NCBI RefSeq assembly: GCF_019357415.1
Contig: NZ_CP048410.1
Coordinates: 3,560,501 to 3,624,500, forward strand
Origin: Gramella sp. MT6
GTDB lineage: Bacteria > Bacteroidota > Bacteroidia > Flavobacteriales > Flavobacteriaceae
DNA length: 64,000 nucleotides
Reading direction: 5' to 3'
Shown: piece by piece, positions 1 through 8,095 of the stretch
Numbering within the stretch: position 1 is the first letter of the stretch
Layout of the letters: each line of letters opens with the position of its first letter
The notes under the pieces: model-generated
Databases searched by the model: none
The model's input: the letters and a program-made list of their open reading frames with translations, nothing else
What the model was told of the DNA's origin: nothing
Position numbers and translations under genes: made by a program

Positions 1-115
1 ATTCTGTTATATAATAGGTGCTTAAAGGGAAATAATCGTTAAAAACTGAACACTAACTTCCTCTGTAATAGATCAAATTAAAGTTTGAGATATTTCAGGT
101 TCTAACTTTTATGAT

Positions 116-487
116 ATGTCAGATTCAAACAACTTCTCTCACTCGGCAGCAATTTTTCCGGTTAGTGATCTTTCCAAATCCATAGAATTCTATACCAATA
201 AGCTGGGGTTTGAAAAAACCTTTGAATGGGGTGAACCTATGTATTATGCGGTTGTAAAAAAAGGTGGAGTCGGAATTCATCTTACTAAGCGGTCTGATGG
301 TGGAAGACCTTCAAAATATCATCGTGCACTTTATATTTTTGTGAACAATATTGATGATGTCTATAAGCATTGCAAAGATGAAAAGATCAAAATCGTCAAC
401 GATATTGAAGACAGGGATTACAAAATGAAAGATTTTGATATTGAAGATCCGGACGGTTTTATAATAACCTTCGGAAATGGTGATTAA
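116..487 (+). CDS. VOC-superfamily (glyoxalase/bleomycin-resistance type) protein
   Basis: The 123-residue protein fits a single vicinal-oxygen-chelate unit. An N-terminal strand and helix (VSDLSKSIEFYTNKLGFE, about residues 17-34) is followed by a C-terminal half ending in the usual DFDIEDPDGFIITFG strand pair. This size and layout are typical of bleomycin-resistance or glyoxalase-like proteins that dimerise to build a metal or ligand site. The substrate cannot be told from the sequence. Its last 4 bp overlap the end of the convergent cyclase gene, with no terminator between them. The function is a family-level assignment only. Confidence 0.8.
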   Translation: MSDSNNFSHSAAIFPVSDLSKSIEFYTNKLGFEKTFEWGEPMYYAVVKKGGVGIHLTKRSDGGRPSKYHRALYIFVNNIDDVYKHCKDEKIKIVNDIEDRDYKMKDFDIEDPDGFIITFGNGD

Positions 488-1869
488 TTGGTGTATTTCT
501 TCATTTCGTCGGTCACATAGACTAATACCTGTTCCCAGGCTGAAATAAGATCTGGAGTACTATGTTCTCCAAGTTCCTCTCGTATGGTTTCTATCATAGA
601 GCTGAGAACTACAGGGTAATGTTCTTCTGTAACTCCATATTTGGCATGGCTTTTACCCAGAAAGGCAAGTCCGGATTCCAGGTGTTCAGGTCTGCTCATT
701 GAATAAACTATACCTCCAAGCATATGGGTAAGTAATCTTCCCTGGTCCCTCATATTCTTTTTAAAAAGATCCCTGGCTTGAGGCGCTTTTTCAAATACTC
801 GTTCATAGAATTTCGCGGCAAACCTTTCTTTATTTGAAAATATGTAATCTAATGATTTCTGAAGTTCCAGCTGAGTATCCATTTTTTTGAATCCCTTTAA
901 CTCATATAACTGACTTTCATGTTCGTGTCCTGCAAACCTGGTTATAAACTCCTCTCCTATTTCAAAGGTATCTTCGGGAACACTTTTATAAACTGAATGG
1001 GAAATAAGTATCCTTGAATTAACCTCTTTATTAAATGACTGAATTCTACTCGCAGTATTGATAGGATCACCAACAATCGCGAGCTGCTTATGCTTGGGAT
1101 GCCCAAGATGACCAATATACGCTCGGCCAAAATTGATCCCGATACCTGTTTTAATCTTAAGATCAAAATCTACAAGTTCCATATGATTCAAATGCTCAAT
1201 GGCATAATACATCCCTAAAGCAGCCCTGGCAGCATCACGACAGTTCTTCTCCCGTGTACCTCCCGAAATTCCGAATAATCCCACGATCTCATCCCCTATG
1301 TACTGATAAATCACACCATTGTTCAATAGAATAGGATCTCCTATAATCGTATAAAACCTGTTCAGGACGTGCGCAATATCGAAGGTGTTATTTTCAAAGG
1401 CCATTTTTGTAAAATTCCTGATATCACAAAATAGAATTGCGATCGCACGTTCTTCAGCCTCTCCATCGGGAACTGTTTCTAATTGAAGCTTATTAACTTC
1501 TGAACTTGTCCATACAAGTCTTTGAATATCTACATCTCCTTTCACATAACACTGGCAGGCAAGCCTGATGGAGGGATCCCATCGCCTGAATTCGGCCATT
1601 TGTTGTTCTTTCAATGTACGCGGAGTCAAATTTGTAGAACCCTGGATAACCCTGATCCTGCAGGTAGAACATCTTCCGTTTCCACCACACTCATGTAAAT
1701 GTGGAATCTGGTTACTTATGGAGCAATCCAGAATAGTAGAATCGGGATCATCATAAGTTACCTTTTGGTCGATGCCTGTATAGGTAATTATTGGTTTTCT
1801 AATCGCTGGCATTACCAAATTATTTATTAATAGAAATTTACGATATTTTTCTAAATAACTGTAATTCAA
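484..1869 (-). CDS. Ferredoxin - class III nucleotidyl cyclase - globin fusion
   Basis: The 461-residue protein has three recognisable domains. Residues about 25-120 are a 2Fe-2S ferredoxin with C61, C67, C70 and C105 in a C-x5-C-x2-C-x34-C pattern. Residues about 140-325 are a class III cyclase with both metal aspartates (D149 in FCDI, D193 in IGDE) and the transition-state residues N271 and R275. Residues about 330-461 are a single-domain or flavohaemoglobin-type globin whose likely proximal haem ligand is H408 (GKSHAKYGV). There is no signal peptide, so it is cytoplasmic. Family knowledge suggests a redox- or oxygen/NO-controlled cyclic-nucleotide synthase. The usual adenine-selecting Lys and Thr/Asp positions are Q189 and A264, so the product is uncertain. 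An alternative start is M20. Confidence 0.85.
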   Translation of the reverse strand: MNYSYLEKYRKFLLINNLVMPAIRKPIITYTGIDQKVTYDDPDSTILDCSISNQIPHLHECGGNGRCSTCRIRVIQGSTNLTPRTLKEQQMAEFRRWDPSIRLACQCYVKGDVDIQRLVWTSSEVNKLQLETVPDGEAEERAIAILFCDIRNFTKMAFENNTFDIAHVLNRFYTIIGDPILLNNGVIYQYIGDEIVGLFGISGGTREKNCRDAARAALGMYYAIEHLNHMELVDFDLKIKTGIGINFGRAYIGHLGHPKHKQLAIVGDPINTASRIQSFNKEVNSRILISHSVYKSVPEDTFEIGEEFITRFAGHEHESQLYELKGFKKMDTQLELQKSLDYIFSNKERFAAKFYERVFEKAPQARDLFKKNMRDQGRLLTHMLGGIVYSMSRPEHLESGLAFLGKSHAKYGVTEEHYPVVLSSMIETIREELGEHSTPDLISAWEQVLVYVTDEMKKYTN

Positions 1870-1993
1870 TTCAGTGTCTCAATTTCAATTTATTGGTTTT
1901 AGATCTCTAACTTTAAAAAAACATGATTAGGCTTTTAAAAAATTAAGTACATTTAAAAGTAATAATATCGTTTGCTGGCATTATTTCGCAATT

Positions 1994-2981
1994 ATGTATG
2001 TAAAAAGAAATTACGGTTTCTGGATGACCTTAAACTGGTCAAAAAAACCATTATTGATAGGGCTGCTATATTCAATCCTAGTTTGTGCAGGGTATATTTT
2101 GATCGATCAACAATTTTATGTCCCATGGCAACCCATTAGTATTATTGGTATTGCCGTAGCATTTTACCTGGGCTTTAAAAATAACAGCTCTTACGACCGT
2201 ACCTGGGAAGCTCGAAAAATCTGGGGAAGTATAGTTAATAATAGCAGGAGCTTTGCTGCAGCTTCCGTTTCTTTCATCCAGGGGAAAGATGATGAAAGGG
2301 TTAAAAAAGAATTGATCTACAGGCATCTGGCATGGATCACTGCTTTAAGGCATCAACTTAGGTTGAGCAGACCCTGGGAGCATCTCGAAAATCGACTTAA
2401 AGAGGTTTATTCTCCTACTATTTGTGAAGATTATAATACAAAGCTTAATAAGGAATTACTTGAATTCATATCTAAGGAGGAATTATCTCACCTTGAAGGA
2501 AAATCAAATCTAGCTACCCAGATCATGAAACGCCAGGCCATAAGGTTACAGGAATTAAAGGACCTGAATTATTTTGACGATTTCAGGCATATGGAACTTC
2601 ATCAACTGATGGTAAGTTTTTATGAGGATCAGGGAAAATCTGAAAGAATAAAGAATTTCCCGTTTCCAAGACAGTATGCTTCAACAGCATTATGGCTTAC
2701 TTTCGTATTCTGTGCATTCGTGCCTTTAGGTCTGTTAGATATCTTTCAGGAAGCTAATAATTGGATATTCTGGATCTGTCCGTTTTTCTCCGCGCTCATT
2801 ATCTGGGTTTTTTTTCTGATGGAAAAAGATCGGTGATTATTCTGAAAATCCATTTGAAGGAACTTATAATGATGTGCCTATCACCTCGATCGCCAGGGGA
2901 ATTGAGATCGATCTTAGAGAAATGATCGACGATAAGGAGATCCCTAGGCCTATAGATGCTGAAAATGGTTTTCTAATGTAA
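1994..2981 (+). pseudogene. Bestrophin-like (UPF0187) anion channel, frameshifted near its C-terminus
   Basis: The first 280 residues show the bestrophin-family core: membrane helices near residues 18-38 and 40-60, an NNSSYDRTWEARKIWG motif, and C-terminal helices near residues 230-275. The frame stops at 2834-2836. Reading one base on from the AAAAA run at 2823-2827 continues the homology as MEKIGDYSENPFEG then NDVPITSIARGIEIDLREM to a stop at 2979-2981. That is the standard family C-terminus. An extra A in the homopolymer is therefore the simplest explanation, either a real inactivating mutation or a sequencing error. Restored, the protein would be about 328 residues, a normal length for the family of inner-membrane chloride-type channels. 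Confidence 0.82.
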
Positions 2982-3087
2982 TTTCTTCTATGCAATGAAA
3001 AGCTTTCTTGTATTATTCATCGCAATTCTGATCTTCTCTGGATTAAGGGGAATCATGTGAAGTTGCAAAATATCTAAAATAAAAACC

Positions 3088-3612
3088 TTGATATTCAAAC
3101 CATTTCCTTTACTAAAAACTCAAAGATTAATTCTAAGAGAACCACAAATTGCTGATTGGCCCGTGGTATCATATTTAAGAACAGATAGCACCGTTAATCA
3201 ATTTGTTAAGCGATCCAGTGCTGAAACTGAGGAAGAGGCTATTGAGTTTATTGAAAATGCGCTTTCAAATATGGCAAATGACAAATTGGTGAACTGGTTC
3301 ATTTGCTTAAAAGAGGATCCTAAAATGATAGGTTCCATATGCCTGTGGAATATCTCAGAAGATAGAAAAACAGCAGAAATTGGTTATGACCTAAACCCTG
3401 AATTCTGGGGGAAAGGAATAATGCACGAAGCTATGCAGGCAGTGATAAAATATGGGTTCGAAATTCTCGCACTGGATAAGATCGAAGCCTACACCAGTTA
3501 CGAGAACTCTACTTCTCTATGTTTACTTTGTAAAAATGGTTTTAAATTGAATAAAAAAAAAACAGATGCCGATAATCCCGATAACAGAATATTTGAGCTA
3601 ATAAGATTTTAA
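3088..3612 (+). CDS. GNAT N-acetyltransferase, RimJ/RimL type
   Basis: The 174-residue protein begins with the typical LLKTQRLILREPQIADWP segment. It carries the acetyl-CoA-binding region (GYDLNPEFWGKGIMHEAMQ, about residues 113-131) and the ALDKIEAYTSYENSTSL segment of the RimJ/RimL branch, which acetylates protein N-termini or small amines. No ATG lies between the upstream in-frame stop (3058-3060) and the conserved N-terminus, so the TTG at 3088 is the most plausible start. It is followed after 24 bp by a second acetyltransferase and may be cotranscribed with it. The substrate is unknown. Confidence 0.8.
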   Translation: MIFKPFPLLKTQRLILREPQIADWPVVSYLRTDSTVNQFVKRSSAETEEEAIEFIENALSNMANDKLVNWFICLKEDPKMIGSICLWNISEDRKTAEIGYDLNPEFWGKGIMHEAMQAVIKYGFEILALDKIEAYTSYENSTSLCLLCKNGFKLNKKKTDADNPDNRIFELIRF

Positions 3613-3636
3613 TGCAGCTGCAATCTGAGTATAAAT

Positions 3637-4161
3637 ATGAAAGAAAACAGAATAAATATTCGACAGGCTAATCCCGAGGAATTCCATGAGATTGGAAAAT
3701 TACTGGTGAAGGTATATTCCAGTTTAGAAGGTTTTCCTTCAAAAGACGAACAACCCGAATATTATGAAATGCTTTTAAATATTGGAGAGGTAACCAGGAA
3801 GCCCTGCACCGAATTACTGGTGGCAGTTTCCGATAATGATGAAGTCCTGGGAGCCGTTGTATATTTTAGCGATATGAGCTATTATGGTTCTGGGGGTTCG
3901 GCAACCCAGGAAAAAAATGCCTCAGGATTTAGATTGCTTGCGGTAGATCCAAAATTTCGCGGTCTTGGTATAGGAAAAAAAATTGTGCAGCACTGTATAA
4001 GAAAGACTATCCGTGACGGAAATAAGGAGCTTATCATACATTCTACCGAATTCATGAAAATAGCCTGGAAAATGTATAAAACTCTTGGATTTAAAAGATC
4101 TGAAGATCTTGATTTTATACAAAAAGAACTCCCTGTTTTCGGCTTCCGTTTAAAAGTTTAG
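3637..4161 (+). CDS. GNAT family N-acetyltransferase
   Basis: The 174-residue protein contains the acetyl-CoA pyrophosphate-binding motif in LAVDPKFRGLGIGKKIVQHC (about residues 107-126), followed by the MKIAWKMYKTLGFKR helix common to the family. It is unlike its upstream neighbour in sequence and not a recent duplicate. It ends 4 bp before the end of the convergent PAS-domain gene. The substrate cannot be inferred. Confidence 0.8.
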   Translation: MKENRINIRQANPEEFHEIGKLLVKVYSSLEGFPSKDEQPEYYEMLLNIGEVTRKPCTELLVAVSDNDEVLGAVVYFSDMSYYGSGGSATQEKNASGFRLLAVDPKFRGLGIGKKIVQHCIRKTIRDGNKELIIHSTEFMKIAWKMYKTLGFKRSEDLDFIQKELPVFGFRLKV

Positions 4162-4165
4162 GATT

Positions 4166-5005
4166 TTAAATAGTACGGTCCTGCCAGTGCCTCTTGCCTT
4201 CTAATGCAAACCTGTATTCATCTTTACTTAAGATATTTTCATTCAGACTCATCTCGGTCTTACAGAAGATCCTGAAAAATTCTTCTACATTCTTTATGTC
4301 TGCCATCACCTTTTCCTGCAAATAATTTACATCTACATTGATGCATATTGCCGCAACCAGACCAAGGTTTTTCCTAAAAATCGGGATTGTGGTGCATTTA
4401 AACTTTCTGGCTCCTATATTCAGTTCATAATTTAGTTTGTCTAACGACTGCATTTTCCGGGTTTTAAGATCCAGGACCAAATTGGTTGCTCCAGATTCAA
4501 TCTTTCTGCCGGTTATATTATTCTCTATTGCGCACAACGATTTGGCAGGATTAGAAAGATCATGCAATAAGATCTCAATACCCAGTTCAGGAAAAGAATC
4601 TCCAATGAGACGTACGATCCTTTTATAATTTTCCAGAAATTCTGAGTTATCGCTAAAAATGGAATCACCATCATATTTCTTATAAAGCTTTTGATATTGC
4701 TTTAGATCATTACTGTTTAATTTATGCCTCACTTCATTTTGCTCCCCTAAAAGAATAAGTTGCCGGGCAGCAGAATAGTCTCTATTCTTTAAAAAATAAT
4801 AGATGCCTAACCTGAAATCTTTCAGATCGAAATAGAGTCTTTTTTCTTCATCCAGATCGAAGGGATAAAAGTCATATTCCTCTATATTCTTTCCTTTAAG
4901 CCTGTTCTTTTCTCTTCTTTTTCCAATTAAATATCCAAAACTGAAGAGGATCAGGGAAACGATTAATCCCGAAAGAATATTTACGAGCCACGGAGATTCT
5001 ATCAT
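4166..5005 (-). CDS. Membrane-anchored protein with YheO-like PAS domain
   Basis: From the ATG at 5005 the protein is about 279 residues; the frame stays open to 5107, but the extra N-terminus looks non-coding. One membrane helix (NILSGLIVSLILFSFGYLIG) follows a short N-terminus. The middle is a charged helical region. The C-terminal half matches the YheO-like PAS family (ELGIEILLHDLSN, SLCAIENNITGRK, then GLVAAICINVD). In other bacteria this domain usually sits with a helix-turn-helix, which is not evident here. A membrane-tethered ligand sensor is the best guess; the ligand is unknown. Confidence 0.6.
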   Translation of the reverse strand: MIESPWLVNILSGLIVSLILFSFGYLIGKRREKNRLKGKNIEEYDFYPFDLDEEKRLYFDLKDFRLGIYYFLKNRDYSAARQLILLGEQNEVRHKLNSNDLKQYQKLYKKYDGDSIFSDNSEFLENYKRIVRLIGDSFPELGIEILLHDLSNPAKSLCAIENNITGRKIESGATNLVLDLKTRKMQSLDKLNYELNIGARKFKCTTIPIFRKNLGLVAAICINVDVNYLQEKVMADIKNVEEFFRIFCKTEMSLNENILSKDEYRFALEGKRHWQDRTI

Positions 5006-5280
5006 AATTAAAAATTTTAGAAGCAGGAAAGTTGTGGCAAGAGAATTAAAATTACAAAAAACTACAGTTGGTTGGATATTTAAATTTTTCTCATCATAAA
5101 TTGACATGAAACATGATTTTTTTCGACCGAATTTTATAACTTATTAGCTGGTTTAAAAGACCTTATCAAATTCTTCAGCGCCCTGTGCTGGCATAAATTT
5201 TTGTCAGATTTTCTAGTTGTTTGTTTTTTCTTCAAACCTACTTTTAAATAGAAAATAGCCTTAACCATAAATCAATAATC

Positions 5281-5721
5281 ATGAGTACGAAAGCATCTAA
5301 TGCCTATGGCTGGGAATCACCAGATATTATTCATAAGTATTCTGTGATCTGGCATTCCAGATTAAGTTTTATTTTAAAAGAAATTGAATTTTTAAAAAGT
5401 CTTTTAAACAATAACATTTTCCCTATAGTAGAGTCACATTTGACTAATAAAGCTGAACAATACCTGGAAGAACTTTCTGAACTGAAAAAAGAAGTTTCAA
5501 AACTCCTACAGGATGTCTCTATGCATAAAAATGGTGTAAAGATCTTATTTGTTAAACATGAACCTAACCAAAATGATTGGGATTATAAGCATGAGCATCG
5601 CAAACTAATGATCAAAATGCATGAATTTGATAGTAAATACCAGATCATAAAAAAAGAAATTTTCAGAGTTGTTAAAGACGCCATAAGGCATCAAAAACAA
5701 AAGAGGATCGCCTCGCTATAG
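5281..5721 (+). CDS. Hypothetical helical (coiled-coil) protein
   Basis: The 146-residue protein is almost entirely alpha-helical, with heptad-like stretches around residues 30-75 and 105-140. It has no signal peptide or membrane segment and I do not recognise a named family. Its layout (short aromatic N-terminus, a HxxW-rich first helix, a basic C-terminal helix ending in a KKEIFRVVKDAI-type segment) resembles the 128-residue product at 16943-17329. A strong terminator follows. Its function is unknown; a small stress or scaffold protein is possible. Confidence 0.6.
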   Translation: MSTKASNAYGWESPDIIHKYSVIWHSRLSFILKEIEFLKSLLNNNIFPIVESHLTNKAEQYLEELSELKKEVSKLLQDVSMHKNGVKILFVKHEPNQNDWDYKHEHRKLMIKMHEFDSKYQIIKKEIFRVVKDAIRHQKQKRIASL

Positions 5722-5728
5722 CGAAAAA

Positions 5729-5767
5729 TTAAACGGCCCCTGGAATATTGATCCAGGGGCCGTTTAA
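5729..5767. terminator. Bidirectional intrinsic terminator
   Basis: A perfect 16-bp inverted repeat (5729-5744 with 5752-5767, GC-rich centre CGGCCCCTGG) with a 7-nt loop lies between two convergent genes. The A/T-rich flanks suit termination in both directions. Confidence 0.85.
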
Positions 5768-5783
5768 TATATATGTAGATCTT

Positions 5784-6563
5784 CTACCTTACAATCCTTA
5801 ATAATGTTGCCATATAAACCCATCTCAAATCTCTGGTAGTTACGCCATCATCTATTCTGGTCTGCAAATCTGGAGTCATCCCTCCATCAAATTCCATAGA
5901 ATTCAAATACTGCTCCCAACTGTCGAACATATTCGCAGTGATATGAGTTGCATAAACTTCTGTTCCCTGCGGCATAAGTACTCTTAAAAGTTGCCAGTCG
6001 CCTTTTGCTCCTGCATCTATATATGTTTTATGATATGGCTTGAATGTTTTACTCTCGGCACTCTCATAATCTTCATAAAGACCTTCTTTTGCCTTCATAA
6101 GATCTATAGAGGCCACCATACCTTCTTTCATTTCATAATCTGGATTAGCCTGGTCTATAACTTTTAAATATAATCTTACAGAAAGATCCCTTGATCCACC
6201 GGCCATATTTACTCTATTCTCCAGTTCCTCATCGCTAAGATCGGGATAGGCCATCCTCGCGCTTTCCATAACTCCCTCGCCTGCCCGCATCATTTTTACA
6301 GGATCATCAAATACAGTGACCGTTAAATATTGATATCCCTGGTCTTCTCCTCCCGGTAATAATTGCCAGAGATCCCAGCCTACGATATCACCACTGGCAA
6401 CTCTCTGTTCATGAATTTTCTCCCAAAAAGCTTCTGTTTCGTTATAAAAAGGTTCCTGATCGTTATCTACTTTCATAAATTCAAAAGTGAGAAATGTCTC
6501 CTTCTGAGCATAACTTGAATTAAAAAGCATTAATATCAAAATCAAACAAAGTGCGCGTCTCAT
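5784..6563 (-). CDS. Secreted protein with two ferredoxin-like-barrel-type repeats, unknown function
   Basis: The 259-residue protein has a clear signal peptide (MRRALCLILILMLFNSSYAQ). The mature part seems to contain two similar halves. One has FWEKIHEQRVASGDIVGWDLWQ followed by a YLTVTVFDD strand. The other has FKPYHKTYIDAGAKGDWQL followed by an ATHITANMFDSW strand. This layout fits a duplicated dimeric alpha-beta-barrel, but I do not recognise the family and no catalytic residues are evident. It is likely periplasmic or secreted and monocistronic. Confidence 0.6.
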   Translation of the reverse strand: MRRALCLILILMLFNSSYAQKETFLTFEFMKVDNDQEPFYNETEAFWEKIHEQRVASGDIVGWDLWQLLPGGEDQGYQYLTVTVFDDPVKMMRAGEGVMESARMAYPDLSDEELENRVNMAGGSRDLSVRLYLKVIDQANPDYEMKEGMVASIDLMKAKEGLYEDYESAESKTFKPYHKTYIDAGAKGDWQLLRVLMPQGTEVYATHITANMFDSWEQYLNSMEFDGGMTPDLQTRIDDGVTTRDLRWVYMATLLRIVR

Positions 6564-6676
6564 AATTTCCTGGTTTTTTTATACATCCTTATAAAGATAT
6601 TAAAATAACCACAAATATTTGACAATCAGTTTTTTAAAATAACCAAAACATGAGAAATCTTTAGTAATTTTACTAT

Positions 6677-6708
6677 GTTGACTTCTCATAGAAATATGAA
6701 AAGTCAAC
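6677..6708. repeat. Hairpin with GAAA loop in intergenic region
   Basis: A 14-bp stem with a single C-A mismatch (6677-6690 with 6695-6708) closes on a GAAA tetraloop. There is no T-run on either side, so it is not a normal terminator. It lies between a divergent gene pair, 127 bp upstream of the gene at 6835, and might be a leader structure or operator. Confidence 0.5.
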
Positions 6709-6834
6709 GGTCCCTACATAAAAACCTTAAAAATCATATGTTTTAATTTCCAGATTACAATATCCAGGAACCACAATGTAGTATGGATAATTTGCTGATT
6801 TAAAAACGCGCCTATAAATTTTTAATGGAACATC

Positions 6835-7224
6835 ATGGATCAGGAAGAACACAACCTTAGAATTTTTAAGATCCTTTATATCATCAAAGGCATTTTTATA
6901 CTCGTTTTCAGCCTTATCCCTTTATTCTATATTTTTCTTGGAGTTTATATATTCAATGAAAATGAGATGGCCGAGGAGAACTCTCAATTAGGTGGTGAAA
7001 TTGTTATGTTTATTGGGATTGCCCTATTCCTCTTTTTTCTAGTAATGGGAATTCTAACCTTGCTTACCGCGAAATACTTAGGAGAAAAAAGGAACTACGA
7101 TTTTATATTCGTAATGGCTATTATCAATTGTCTAACAGGTATCCTCGGGATCATTTTGGGAGTATTCACCATCCTAGAGCTCAACAAAGCTCAGGTAAAA
7201 AGGCTGTTTGGAAAACCTGCCTGA
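6835..7224 (+). CDS. Small integral membrane protein
   Basis: The 129-residue protein has three hydrophobic segments (about residues 15-38, 56-80 and 90-112) separated by a short acidic loop and a KYLGEKRNYDF turn. This resembles small four-helix DUF4064-like proteins, but the match is not firm. It is followed after 25 bp by the ATP-cone/nuclease gene and may be the first gene of that operon. Its function is unknown. Confidence 0.55.
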   Translation: MDQEEHNLRIFKILYIIKGIFILVFSLIPLFYIFLGVYIFNENEMAEENSQLGGEIVMFIGIALFLFFLVMGILTLLTAKYLGEKRNYDFIFVMAIINCLTGILGIILGVFTILELNKAQVKRLFGKPA

Positions 7225-7249
7225 TCATGTTTAAGAAAACAAAGCCTGC

Positions 7250-8095
7250 ATGAAAACTCATAAACCAGATATTATAAAATCTTCAGGACAAAAAGTAAAA
7301 TTCTCATTCTCTAAATTAAGAAGATCACTTTTAAAAAGTGGAGCAAATAAAACCATGGTATCCTCTATTATCGATGAGATTAGAGATGAACTTTATAACG
7401 GTATTTCCACAAAGGAAGTTTACAACCGGGCCTTCGCTTTACTAAAGGATTATAAAGGAGCTTTTGCTTCACGCTACGGATTGAAAAAATCTATTTATGA
7501 ACTGGGGCCTTCCGGCTTTCCTTTTGAAAAATATATTGCCGAAATACTTAAGATCCAGAACTATGATACCAAACTTAATGCAACGCTGCAGGGAGTTTGT
7601 GTTACCCACGAGGTTGATATAATTGCATTTAAGGATTCAAAAAGAAGTCTTATAGAATGTAAATTTCATAACGAAGAGGGTCGGAATTGTGATGTTAAGA
7701 TCCCGCTTTATATAAATTCCAGATTCCAGGATATTTATTCATATGAAAAAAGTAAACATCCAGATGAGGGCTGGCTGGTAACCAATACAAGATTCACCTC
7801 AGACGCTATAACCTACGGTAATTGTGTTGGTATAAAATTATTGAGCTGGGATTCGCCAAAGGGGGAAAGTCTTAAAGATCTTATTGACAGGTCCGGCGCG
7901 TATCCCGTGACAACCTCTACCCTATTATCTTCAACTGAAAAGGAATTTCTGTTGAATCGCGGGGTTATCCTGGGAAGACATGTTTTAGAAAAACCATTTT
8001 TACTTGACCACCAGGGGATCTCACAAAACCGGAAAAACAGAATAATTTCTGAATTTAAAATTCTTTGTAATAAAGATCATTGTGATGAAAAATAA
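7250..8095 (+). CDS. ATP-cone domain plus PD-(D/E)XK nuclease-like protein
   Basis: The 281-residue protein begins with an ATP-cone (about residues 5-85: IIKSSGQKVKFSFSKLRRSL through KEVYNRAFALLK), the nucleotide-sensing module known from ribonucleotide reductases and NrdR. It is followed by a Mrr/restriction-endonuclease-like core with D123 (HEVDIIAF), E136 and K138 (LIECKF), the PD-(D/E)XK triad. The stop overlaps the start of the next gene, a beta-CASP metallo-beta-lactamase, so the two are translationally coupled. An ATP-gated nuclease acting on DNA or RNA is an inference. It does not look like part of a restriction-modification system, as no methylase is nearby. Confidence 0.78.
   Translation: MKTHKPDIIKSSGQKVKFSFSKLRRSLLKSGANKTMVSSIIDEIRDELYNGISTKEVYNRAFALLKDYKGAFASRYGLKKSIYELGPSGFPFEKYIAEILKIQNYDTKLNATLQGVCVTHEVDIIAFKDSKRSLIECKFHNEEGRNCDVKIPLYINSRFQDIYSYEKSKHPDEGWLVTNTRFTSDAITYGNCVGIKLLSWDSPKGESLKDLIDRSGAYPVTTSTLLSSTEKEFLLNRGVILGRHVLEKPFLLDHQGISQNRKNRIISEFKILCNKDHCDEK

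Noticed and set aside
2815..2836. Programmed ribosomal frameshifting in the bestrophin-like gene
   Set aside because: Joining the frames needs a forward step at AAAAA with no known +1 stimulator; an extra base is simpler.
2995..3060. 21-codon hydrophobic frame MKSFLVLFIAILIFSG
   Set aside because: Too short to support, and it lies just after the frameshifted gene; possibly a remnant of a signal peptide but nothing confirms it.
7250..8095. Restriction-modification system
   Set aside because: A nuclease-like core is present but no methyltransferase or specificity gene is near; the ATP-cone and RNase partner argue for another role.
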